DNA from: DATAVB01 sp040414495
Lineage (GTDB): Bacteria; Actinomycetota; Actinomycetes; Mycobacteriales; QHCD01
Assembly: GCA_040414495.1 (NCBI GenBank)
Contig: JBEDUI010000224.1
Coordinates: 1 to 34,377, forward strand
DNA length: 34,377 nt
Reading direction: 5' to 3'
Both the position numbers and the translations under genes were made by a program. Positions 8,417-14,857 of this stretch are shown here, piece by piece (the first letter of the stretch is position 1; every line of letters starts with the position of its first letter). The notes beneath the pieces are model-generated. The model saw nothing but the letters and a program-made list of their open reading frames with translations, made no database searches and was not told the DNA's origin.

Positions 8417-8665
8417 TCAGTTCTCCCGCCCGGGCAGCCGATCAATAAGTCGGCGCCGCTCATCCGCGTACTTTTTGTGTACGGCCTGCCGGCTGACCCC
8501 GAGCGCATCGGCGATTTCCTGCCAGGACCAGCCGTGCGCTCGCGCGCTGCTGACCTGGGTCGATTCGAGATGTTCGAGTAGCCGGCGTAACGCCACCACA
8601 GCCCGCAATCCGGTACCTGGATCGGCGCTGCTGGCCGCGTTGGCCAATTTCGTGGCTTCAGACAT
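8417..8665 (-). CDS. Small HTH DNA-binding protein, partner of the Clp N-domain protein
   Basis: An 82-residue protein. A helical N-terminal region (GLRAVVALRRLLEHLESTQVSSARA) is followed by a helix-turn-helix, HGWSWQEIADALGVSRQAVHKKYAD, and a basic tail. The HTH closely resembles the N-terminal segment I recall for M. tuberculosis ClpC2 (a WSDIG...GVTKQAAQKR type). The gene directly abuts the Clp N-domain gene (TGA then ATG with no gap). Upstream, 3 bp before the ATG, starts the first of two TGTCAA-N6-TTGACA palindromes, so autoregulation is likely. The model is that this subunit binds DNA while the Clp N-domain partner senses a ClpC ligand. That role is inferred. Confidence 0.87.
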   Translation of the reverse strand: MSEATKLANAASSADPGTGLRAVVALRRLLEHLESTQVSSARAHGWSWQEIADALGVSRQAVHKKYADERRRLIDRLPGREN

Positions 8666-8667
8666 GC

Positions 8668-8713
8668 TGTCAACCTACATTGACATGGCCTGTGGTGTCA
8701 ACGTGGATTGACA
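8668..8713. promoter_or_regulatory. Twin 18-bp palindromic operator TGTCAA-N6-TTGACA
   Basis: Two perfect inverted repeats with the same arms and 6-bp centres lie at 8668-8685 (centre CCTACA) and 8696-8713 (centre CGTGGA), 28 bp apart centre to centre. They sit immediately upstream of the leftward HTH/Clp N-domain operon. The arms read TTGACA on the coding strand, so they may overlap a -35 box. The nearest arm is 3 bp from the start codon, and a bound dimer there would block both transcription and initiation. The adjacent HTH protein is the obvious candidate binder. Confidence 0.75.
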
Positions 8714-8739
8714 GATCGGTGCGACGCTGGCCTGACTAC

Positions 8740-9050
8740 AGCCAGCGAGACACCAGGATCGGTCCGGCGGCCTGCCGACGACCGTCAGTACACCGAGCGG
8801 GACCTCAAGGTTGGTACGCCAACGCCCCGGCCGGCTTCATTGCACCGAGCGGGACACCACGGTCGATGCAACACCCTCCCCACGACCATCAACCCACCGA
8901 ACGGGACCTCAAGGTTGGTACGCCAACGCTTCGGCCACCCTGACTACACCGAGCGAGACAACACGTTGGTGCGACGCCCTGCTAGCGACCGCCAGTGCAC
9001 TGAGCGGAACGGCAGGCCCGTGCGACGGACTCTCGCTCTGAATGTCGCGG
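8740..9050. repeat. 52-bp degenerate tandem repeat, six units, non-coding
   Basis: Units begin at 8740, 8792, 8844, 8896, 8948 and 8999, spaced 52, 52, 52, 52 and 51 bp. Each opens with a form of ACCGAGCGGGACMYCA followed by GGTTGGTACGCCAACGC. Units 2 and 4 share the first 34 bases apart from one change. The second half of each unit is more variable. The first unit is preceded by a partial unit from about 8714, directly after the operator. Frames here are open in several phases only because of composition; none looks like protein. I see no gene between 8714 and 9562. Confidence 0.8.
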
Positions 9051-9082
9051 CCCAATTTTCGCGCTCCGGCCGCGGCTCCCAA

Positions 9083-9139
9083 CCATGATCGTGAGTGGAT
9101 TTGACCCACAAATCGGTACCAAATCCACTCACGATCATG
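9083..9139. repeat. Perfect 19-bp-arm inverted repeat (hairpin)
   Basis: The arm at 9083-9101 (CATGATCGTGAGTGGATTT) is exactly complementary to 9121-9139, around a 19-base loop. There is no T-run, so it is not a standard terminator. A second inverted repeat with the same ATGATCGTGA core lies at 9371-9429, and a 47-bp tandem array lies between the two. Confidence 0.85.
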
Positions 9140-9164
9140 AACCAAGCGCGGCCGGCCAAGCCGC

Positions 9165-9359
9165 TCACGCAACAATCTCCGTGCCGCCAAACCAGCAACA
9201 ATCGCCGTGCCGCCAAACCGAATCCCTGCCGCGCCGAACCAGCAACAATCCCCGCGCCGCCAAACCGAATCCCTGCCCCGCCGAACCAGCAACAATCCCC
9301 GCGCCGCCAAACCGAATCCCGGCCCCGCCGAGCCAGCAACGATCCCCGTGCCGCCAAAT
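9165..9359. repeat. 47-bp tandem repeat, about four and a half units
   Basis: Units start at 9191, 9238, 9285 and 9332 (the last partial), with a degenerate partial copy before 9191. Each reads ACCAGCAACAATCCCCG, then CGCCGCCAAACCG, then AATCCCTGCCCCGCCGA, with few changes between units. The two halves of a unit are similar, so the ancestral period was probably about 23-24 bp. The array is bracketed by the two ATGATCGTGA inverted repeats. It is G-poor on the plus strand and does not read as protein. Confidence 0.85.
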
Positions 9360-9370
9360 TGGCGGACTCA

Positions 9371-9429
9371 ATCAAGATCGTGATGGATTTCGTCAACGAA
9401 TACGCGACAAACGCCATCACGATCATGAT
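9371..9429. repeat. Imperfect 16-bp-arm inverted repeat
   Basis: The arm at 9371-9386 (ATCAAGATCGTGATGG) pairs with 9414-9429 (CCATCACGATCATGAT) with one mismatch, around a 27-base loop. The core is shared with the hairpin at 9083-9139, which suggests the two are related copies or the ends of one small element. Confidence 0.75.
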
Positions 9430-9434
9430 GGGCG

Positions 9435-9510
9435 GGGCAGCCCACCGACCAGTAAGACCGGGGCAGCCACCGACCAGTCAGACCGCGGCAGCCCGTCAGC
9501 CGGATCGACC
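9435..9510. repeat. 25/26-bp short tandem repeat
   Basis: GGGCAGCC-CACCGACCAGTAAGACCG (9435-9460) is repeated nearly exactly at 9461-9485. A third, decayed copy (CGGCAGCCCGTCAGCCGG and following) runs to about 9510. It is the fourth distinct repeat family in this 1.7-kb stretch, and no gene is seen. Confidence 0.6.
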
Positions 9511-9562
9511 AATACGACACCGGCCAGCGGTCATTCGGCCAGTTGCGCCACGCAACCCTGAG

Positions 9563-10216
9563 TCACAGCGCGTGTTGCCGGATCCACGTATGCATCGCAA
9601 TCCCCGCCGCAACCGCCGCATTGATCGACCGGGTCGAGCCGAACTGCGCGATCGAGCAGACCATGCTCGCGGCTTCGCACGCGGCATCGGTCAGCCCGGG
9701 CCCTTCCTGACCGAACAGCAGAACGCAGGCGCGCGGCAGGCTTGCGGTCTCCAACGGCACCGCGCCCGGGAAGTTGTCGATCGCCACGATCGGCAACGAT
9801 TCGGCGCGGGCCCACTCGACCAGCCCGGCGATATTGTCGTGGTGACGTATGTGCTGGTACCGGTCGGTCACCATTGCCCCGCGGCGGTTCCACCGGCGGC
9901 GGCCGACGATATGCACCTCGCGGGCCAAGAATGCGTTCGCGGTCCGCACGACGTTGCCGATATTCAGGTCATGCGACCAGTTTTCGATCGCCACGTGGAA
10001 ATCGTGCCGGCGGGTGTCGAGGTCGGCGACGATCGCGTCCAGCCGCCAGTACCGGTATTCGTCGACGACGTTGCGCCGGTCGCCACTAGTCAACAGTTCC
10101 GGGTCAAGCCGCGGGTCGTCCGGCCACGGCCCCGGATACGGACCGACGCCGACCATGCGTAACTGGTCGGCGTCGGACGGGCGGTCCCCTTCGCTGGCCC
10201 GGTCGGGCTCGGGCAA
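9563..10216 (-). CDS. TrmH/SpoU-family RNA 2'-O-methyltransferase
   Basis: A 217-residue SPOUT-fold SAM-dependent methyltransferase acting on tRNA or rRNA ribose. All three SpoU motifs are present: NIGNVVRTANAF, VLLFGQEGPGLTD and SIAQFGSTRSINAAVAAGIAMH. The last two form the trefoil-knot SAM site. The N-terminal 60 residues are a charged extension. A TTG at 10216 is the longest start, with AGGG eight bases upstream; an ATG at 10156 is the alternative. It lies three bases after the lemA stop and so is probably co-transcribed with it. The modified nucleotide cannot be told from sequence. Confidence 0.9.
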   Translation of the reverse strand: MPEPDRASEGDRPSDADQLRMVGVGPYPGPWPDDPRLDPELLTSGDRRNVVDEYRYWRLDAIVADLDTRRHDFHVAIENWSHDLNIGNVVRTANAFLAREVHIVGRRRWNRRGAMVTDRYQHIRHHDNIAGLVEWARAESLPIVAIDNFPGAVPLETASLPRACVLLFGQEGPGLTDAACEAASMVCSIAQFGSTRSINAAVAAGIAMHTWIRQHAL

Positions 10217-10219
10217 TGC

Positions 10220-11014
10220 TCAGCCCTGACGGGGCTGCTCGCCGTACGGCTGCTGGGGCGGCGCCGGCTGCTGCGGTGCGGACTGCGGCGGGGCCGACTG
10301 CGGCGGCACTGCCTGCTGGGGCGCGGGCTGCTGACCTGGTACGCCGTACTGCTGCGGAGCGGCGGGCGGGATCGCCTCGGGCTGCGGCGGGGCCGACGGG
10401 GCCTGCTGCGGCGCGGCCGGCGCGCCACCGGAGGTCAGCGAGGAGAAGTCGACATTGACCGGACCGCGCACCTGCGGGTCATCGACCTCGAAGTACTGCT
10501 CCTTGGTGTAGTTCCGCATCCCCGCGATGATGCTCGACGGGAACGCTTCGACCCGGGTGTTGTACGCCCGCACATTTCCGTTGTAGAAACGCCGTCCCGC
10601 GGCGATGCGGTCTTCGGTGTCGGCCAACTGCCGCTGCAGCTCCAGGAAGTTCTCGTTGCTCTTGAGCTGAGGATAGGACTCGGCGACCGCGAACAGCCCA
10701 CCCAGTGACCGCTGCAGCTGGTTCTCCGCCGCCGCCATCTGCTCGGGACCGGCGTTGCCGGCAGCACGGGCTTGGATCGCGTGGGTCCGCGCCTCGGTGA
10801 CCTGCTGGAGCACCGTCCGCTCCTGGGTGGCGTAGCCCCGGACGGTCTCGATCAGGTTCGGAATCAGGTCGTGTCGACGCTGCAACTCAACGTCAATCTG
10901 CCGCCACGATTCCTGAACCAGGTTGCGTTGCCGTACAAACCGGTTCGCACTGACCACAAAGGACAGTGCAGCCAGGGCAAGTATTACAACTATGACGACT
11001 ATGGCGATTACCAC
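10220..11014 (-). CDS. LemA-family membrane protein with a Pro/Gln-rich tail
   Basis: A 264-residue protein. It has one N-terminal membrane segment (VIAIVVIVVILALAALSFVV) and then the LemA helical domain: RNLVQESWRQIDVELQRRHDLIPNLIETVRGYA, KSNENFLELQRQLADTEDRIAAGRRFYN, VRAYNTRVEAFPSSIIA. This is the standard LemA signature. The family is usually about 185-190 residues; here a low-complexity tail rich in P, Q and A adds about 75. The start is the GTG at 11014, behind AGGAGGT. LemA function is poorly defined in bacteria. A DUF3137-like protein, a frequent LemA neighbour, lies two genes upstream on the same strand. Confidence 0.93.
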   Translation of the reverse strand: MVIAIVVIVVILALAALSFVVSANRFVRQRNLVQESWRQIDVELQRRHDLIPNLIETVRGYATQERTVLQQVTEARTHAIQARAAGNAGPEQMAAAENQLQRSLGGLFAVAESYPQLKSNENFLELQRQLADTEDRIAAGRRFYNGNVRAYNTRVEAFPSSIIAGMRNYTKEQYFEVDDPQVRGPVNVDFSSLTSGGAPAAPQQAPSAPPQPEAIPPAAPQQYGVPGQQPAPQQAVPPQSAPPQSAPQQPAPPQQPYGEQPRQG

Positions 11015-11112
11015 TGGGACCTCCTAATACCGGCACGGCCGGTGCCCGTTGCCGACCACGGTAGCGGCTGACGATATGTCCGTTCGCGCGGTTCCGCGAC
11101 GGCACGGGCCGG

Positions 11113-11673
11113 TCATGCCAGCCCGAGCTCGTCGAGTCCGTAGGCGGCGCGGTATTCCAGACCGGCCGCTCGCACCGCGTCGCCGGCACCCCGGTCGACG
11201 ATGACCGCGACGCCAACCACCTCCGCACCGACCTCCCGCAACGCATCCACCGCGGTGAGAACGCTCGCGCCCGTGGTCGACGTGTCCTCGACCGCGAGCA
11301 CCCGGCGCCCGGCCACGTCCGGGCCTTCGACCCGGCGCTGCAGACCGTGCGCCTTGCCCTCCTTACGCACCACGAACGAATCAAGCCGACCGTTCGATGC
11401 GTGCAGCATGGCCGTGCCCACCGGGTCGGCACCCAGGGTGAGCCCACCAACAGCGTCGAACGACCAGTCGGCGGTGAGGTCGAGCATGACCCGGCCGACC
11501 AGCGGCGCGGCTTCCCGGTGCAGGGTGACGCGGCGCAGGTCGATGTAGTAGTCGGCCTCGCGGCCGGAAGAGAGCACAACCTTGCCATGCACCACGGCAA
11601 TATCCGCGATGAGCTGCAGCAGACGCTTACGGTCAGGGTTCGGCTGCATCGAGCTCACATCTGTCGAAGTCAT
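11113..11673 (-). CDS. pyrE: Orotate phosphoribosyltransferase
   Basis: A 186-residue enzyme that converts orotate plus PRPP to orotidine 5'-phosphate in pyrimidine synthesis. The PRPP-binding loop is clear: RRVLAVEDTSTTGASVLTAVDALREVGAEVVGVAVIVDRG. Also present are the N-terminal KVVLSSGREADYYIDLRR, GGLTLGADPVGTA and FVVRKEGKAHG (flexible-loop Lys and His). The ATG at 11673 is chosen; the frame extends upstream into the previous gene without family similarity, and an ATG at 11649 is also possible. It follows the membrane-protein gene by 11 bp, so the two are co-transcribed. Confidence 0.95.
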   Translation of the reverse strand: MTSTDVSSMQPNPDRKRLLQLIADIAVVHGKVVLSSGREADYYIDLRRVTLHREAAPLVGRVMLDLTADWSFDAVGGLTLGADPVGTAMLHASNGRLDSFVVRKEGKAHGLQRRVEGPDVAGRRVLAVEDTSTTGASVLTAVDALREVGAEVVGVAVIVDRGAGDAVRAAGLEYRAAYGLDELGLA

Positions 11674-11684
11674 ATCTGACCAGC

Positions 11685-12371
11685 CTACTGGGTCGGTGGC
11701 GTGGCCCTGTGATCCTGCCAAACGAAGCGAGGCACCTGGTCGGCGATCGTGCTGAGGTAGCCCAGTTGTTGATCGATGACGTCGGGGGAAACCTTGCCCG
11801 AGTCCCAGCACAGCAGGTTCGAACGATCAATTCGCCAGGCTGGGCCCTCGTGGTCGAGCAGCCATTGCATCAAGCGTGGGTGCAGCATGTCGGAGGCGAA
11901 TTTACGGTCTTTGCAGTGCACGTTGAAAGTCCGGTTGAATTCTTCGCTCTCTAATTCGATATCGCGAATTCCGATGGCCCGACCCATCTTATGGAACAGA
12001 CTTTCCCGGCTCACGTGGAGATTCGGCAACGGTACCGGCAGCCCGACGGAAATGATGTTGTATTCATGCGTCGTCGTTTGCCGACGACCCTCGGAGTCGG
12101 TGGAATGCGTTTGGTAGGAATAGTCGAACGCGACGATGGGCCGGTTCTGGAATTGTCCGACCACGACGTTCTTCGCGCGCTGATGGTCGCCCTGGTCGAA
12201 CGGCGTGCCCTCGAATTGGCCGATAATGCCATCGTTCTGGGCCGCAAATGTCCATCCGCGACCGGCCGCCCACGCCTGAAGTGCCTCCCGGCGTTTCTTG
12301 TTCTTCAGGTAGCCAACGAAGGCGACGATGGCAACGACGAGGATTACGACAATGATGACGACGGCCTGCAT
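11685..12371 (-). CDS. Membrane-anchored DUF3137-like protein
   Basis: A 228-residue protein. It has one N-terminal membrane segment (AVVIIVVILVVAIVAFVGYL), a basic stop-transfer stretch (KNKKRREALQAWAAGRGW), then a soluble alpha/beta domain. That domain includes GTPFDQGDHQRAKNVVVGQFQNRPIVAFDYSYQTHS and HVSRESLFHKMGRAIG. This arrangement, with a domain that reads as a quality check of a small membrane protein, is seen in actinobacterial proteins labelled DUF3137-like or hypothetical. Its function is unknown. It lies directly upstream of pyrE. The family assignment is tentative. Confidence 0.8.
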   Translation of the reverse strand: MQAVVIIVVILVVAIVAFVGYLKNKKRREALQAWAAGRGWTFAAQNDGIIGQFEGTPFDQGDHQRAKNVVVGQFQNRPIVAFDYSYQTHSTDSEGRRQTTTHEYNIISVGLPVPLPNLHVSRESLFHKMGRAIGIRDIELESEEFNRTFNVHCKDRKFASDMLHPRLMQWLLDHEGPAWRIDRSNLLCWDSGKVSPDVIDQQLGYLSTIADQVPRFVWQDHRATPPTQ

Positions 12372-12416
12372 GGCCCACAGATTGCCACAATCCGGCGAAA
12401 ATCGCCTAATGCGTCG

Positions 12417-13238
12417 CTAACCAAATCGTCGATGGGTCTCCCGGCTGCCGGCCCGCACCAGCCAGCGCGGGGTCAACCGAGCGGCCGCGATCAGGGCCTT
12501 GTACTGCCGACCCGGAATGCTGACCGGCCGGCCCGCGCGGTGATCCCGCAGCCCGGCCGCGACAACCTCGTCGGCGTCCAACCATAGCCAGTCCGGCAGC
12601 TTGTCCATGTTGATGTGGGCCCGATCGTGGAACTCGGTATGCGTGTAACCCGGGCACAGCGCCGAGACGTGCACGCCGGTGCCGGTCAACTCCAGACTGA
12701 GAGCCTCGCTGAACGAGGTGACCCAGGCCTTGCTCGCGCCGTACGTCGCGGTCCGGCCCGATGGCACGAACCCAGCAACCGACGAGACATTGATGATGTC
12801 GCCGTACCCGCGGTCGGTCATCGGCCCCAGGGCGGCGTACGTCAGCCGCATCACCGCGCGGACGTTGAGCTGCAGCATCTGGTCCAGCCGCTCGAGCGGT
12901 AGCTCCCAAAATGCGCCCTGGCCGCCGATGCCCGCGTTGTTCACCAACAGGTCGACCGGCTCGGCCACCCGCCGCTCGACGATGGCGCAGCCGGCCGGGT
13001 CGGCGAGGTCGGCCGGCAACACCTCGACCTCGACCTGGTGACGATCTCGTAACTGTGTCGCGAACGCCTCGAGCCGGGCCGAATCCCGGGCAACCAACAC
13101 CAGTCGGTTACCTTCAAGCGCCAAATGTCGGGCAAAAGCCGCACCAATGCCCGCGCTGGCACCCGTGATAAGACATAGTGGCGGACGACCGTTGGATTGA
13201 CGGCCGGAACCGGTCGAAGTTGCAGATCTGCTCAGCAC
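12417..13238 (-). CDS. Short-chain dehydrogenase/reductase (SDR)
   Basis: A classical NAD(P)-dependent SDR of about 273 residues. Motifs: CLITGASAGIGAAFARHLA (TGxxxGIG cofactor site), LLVNNAGIGG (NNAG), IINVSSVAG (catalytic Ser region), TATYGASKAWVTSFSEAL (YxxxK) and ALCPGYTHTEFHD. The frame is open further upstream (to 13499), but that extension is arginine-rich and unlike the family. The GTG at 13238 is the most plausible start, though its ribosome site is weak. Its substrate is unknown; this subgroup (DltE/YqjQ-like) usually acts on lipid or ketone substrates. It is divergent from the DUF4190-like pair. Confidence 0.9.
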   Translation of the reverse strand: MLSRSATSTGSGRQSNGRPPLCLITGASAGIGAAFARHLALEGNRLVLVARDSARLEAFATQLRDRHQVEVEVLPADLADPAGCAIVERRVAEPVDLLVNNAGIGGQGAFWELPLERLDQMLQLNVRAVMRLTYAALGPMTDRGYGDIINVSSVAGFVPSGRTATYGASKAWVTSFSEALSLELTGTGVHVSALCPGYTHTEFHDRAHINMDKLPDWLWLDADEVVAAGLRDHRAGRPVSIPGRQYKALIAAARLTPRWLVRAGSRETHRRFG

Positions 13239-13354
13239 GATCGTGACCGTACGCCCAGTTCGTCTGCTCTTATTATCGGCAACACACCTCCGGCGGGTCA
13301 GCGGTGCCCGGCCGGGCACTAGCAGATCGTCAAAGCGGATCGTGAGGACACAAG

Positions 13355-13783
13355 GTGAGCGAGGATACTTCCAAGAGCGGCGACGGGAAGCAGAGCAACG
13401 TCGAGCAGATGCCGACCTGGCCCGAGGAGGGCCCCAGCAGCGGTCGGGTCGGCGCGGCCCGTAACGGCATGTCAATCGCCGCTCTGAGCCTCGGCGCACT
13501 CGCCCTCATCGCGATCCTGCTGCTCAAGTCGCTGCCGATCGCCGTGCTCATGGCCGTGTTGGCGATCGTGTTCGGCATCATCGGGCTACGTCAGGTGAAG
13601 CGCGGAATCTCCGATCGCAAAGGGTTCGCGCTGGCCGGCCTGATTCTGGGCGCTATCGCCCTGGTGCTCTCGATTGTCCTGCTGTTCCTGTCCTACCGGG
13701 TGTACAACGACTGCAAGGACAAGATCGGTCACTCCCCGAGTCAAAAGGAGTTGACCAAGTGCGTCAACGACAAGAAGAAGTGA
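13355..13783 (+). CDS. DUF4190-like two-TM membrane protein (first of a tandem pair)
   Basis: A 142-residue protein. A disordered N-terminal 35 residues is followed by two long hydrophobic segments (SIAALSLGALALIAILLLKSLPIAVLMAVLAIVFGIIGL and FALAGLILGAIALVLSIVLLFLS). A small basic loop (RQVKRGISDRKG) separates them, the DUF4190 pattern. The tail YNDCKDKIGHSPSQKELTKC ends in a second cysteine. The same tail, with both cysteines conserved, occurs in the next gene, so a disulfide is possible if the tail is outside the cell. The start is the GTG at 13355. Function unknown. Confidence 0.85.
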   Translation: MSEDTSKSGDGKQSNVEQMPTWPEEGPSSGRVGAARNGMSIAALSLGALALIAILLLKSLPIAVLMAVLAIVFGIIGLRQVKRGISDRKGFALAGLILGAIALVLSIVLLFLSYRVYNDCKDKIGHSPSQKELTKCVNDKKK

Positions 13784-13805
13784 CCGCGACCGCACGGCAG
13801 GGCCG

Positions 13806-14801
13806 GTGACTCCCGGGGCAGACGACGGCGACCAGACGCGGACACCAGAATCGCCGGAGTCTGACGAGCAGCAGAATGAGAACGGCTTGGCCGACTGGAA
13901 CGGGTACGGTCCGCCGCCGGTACGCGAGCACAAGCCGATCAAGCGGGCCACCACAGCCGAGCCTGAGCCCGCGGAAACGACCGAGCCGGTTGCGTCAAGC
14001 AACCCGGCCGAGTCCACCGCATGGAACGGGTACGGTCCACCACCGGTCCGCGAACCCCAGCCCGCCGCCAAATCCAGCGCGCCAGCCGAACCAACGGAAC
14101 CGACCGATCCAGTTGCATCAAGCAACTCGACCGATTCGGCTGATGCTACGGCGCCGGGCGAGTCGACCGACACAACTGAGCCGGCCGACGCACACGAACC
14201 CGCCGACGCGGCCGAGTTGGATTCGACCGAGTCGGCCGAATCCAGCGAATCCGTTGAATCAAGCGAGACCGCCGAATCGAACGAGCCCACGGAATCCGAC
14301 GAGCCCGCCGAATCCGATGAGACGGCCGAATCGGAATGGGACGGCACCGGTCCGCCGCCAATCCGGCGTCGGGAGCCGGTCATCCCGGTCTACCCGAAGA
14401 CGTCCACCGCGCCAAAAGGACCCGTACCCGGGCCGCGCTCACAGCAAGGCCAGCGGTGGGCCGACGACGACACCGACCGACCGCCGCCCAGCAACCGGAT
14501 GGCGGTCGCCGCGATCATCCTGGGCGCCGCGTCGATCCCGTTCGGGCTGACCGGATACCTCGGCGTGATCGCCGGCCTGTTCGCAATCGTCTTCGGCATC
14601 ATCGGCCTACGCCAGGCCAAACGCGGCCGGTCGACCCGACCCCGTTTGGCCCTGGCCGGTTCGGTCCTTGGCATTGTCGGGCTGGTGCTCTCGATCGTGG
14701 TGCTCGTAGTCAGCGTGCACAAGATCAACGACTGCAAGAAGCACATTGGCCACACGCCAAACCGCCAGGAGCTGACCCAGTGCGCCCGGGAACACATCTG
14801 A
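13806..14801 (+). CDS. DUF4190-like membrane protein with a long acidic repeat-bearing N-terminus
   Basis: A 331-residue paralogue of the preceding gene, which lies 22 bp upstream. Residues 1-235 are disordered and rich in E, S, T, P and D. They carry three copies of a WNGYGPPPVRE-type motif (LADWNGYGPPPVREHKP, AWNGYGPPPVREPQP, EWDGTGPPPIRRREP) around long S/T-E runs. The C-terminal 90 residues repeat the two-TM DUF4190 core (FAIVFGIIGLRQAKRG is nearly identical to the first gene) and the NDC...IGHTP...ELTQC tail. The start is the GTG at 13806. The N-terminal region is probably cytoplasmic and may be a phosphorylation or interaction platform; that is a guess. A strong terminator follows. Confidence 0.85.
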   Translation: MTPGADDGDQTRTPESPESDEQQNENGLADWNGYGPPPVREHKPIKRATTAEPEPAETTEPVASSNPAESTAWNGYGPPPVREPQPAAKSSAPAEPTEPTDPVASSNSTDSADATAPGESTDTTEPADAHEPADAAELDSTESAESSESVESSETAESNEPTESDEPAESDETAESEWDGTGPPPIRRREPVIPVYPKTSTAPKGPVPGPRSQQGQRWADDDTDRPPPSNRMAVAAIILGAASIPFGLTGYLGVIAGLFAIVFGIIGLRQAKRGRSTRPRLALAGSVLGIVGLVLSIVVLVVSVHKINDCKKHIGHTPNRQELTQCAREHI

Positions 14802-14813
14802 GCCACTGACGAG

Positions 14814-14847
14814 AAAAGGGCTGGTGTCACGCGACACCAGCCCTTTT
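14814..14847. terminator. Bidirectional rho-independent terminator
   Basis: A perfect 15-bp stem (AAAAGGGCTGGTGTC / GACACCAGCCCTTTT) with a 4-base loop ACGC. It carries A/T runs at both ends, so it can terminate in both directions. It lies between the convergent DUF4190-like and clpB genes. Confidence 0.93.
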
Positions 14848-14857
14848 CCGTTAAAGA

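Noticed and set aside
8740..9050. CRISPR array
   Set aside because: The 52-bp units have no sharply conserved repeat alternating with unique spacers; the whole unit decays together, and no cas gene is near.
9165..9359. CRISPR array or proline-rich protein
   Set aside because: The units repeat over their full 47 bp with no spacers. Open frames here are compositional and have no start with a ribosome site or a sensible protein pattern.
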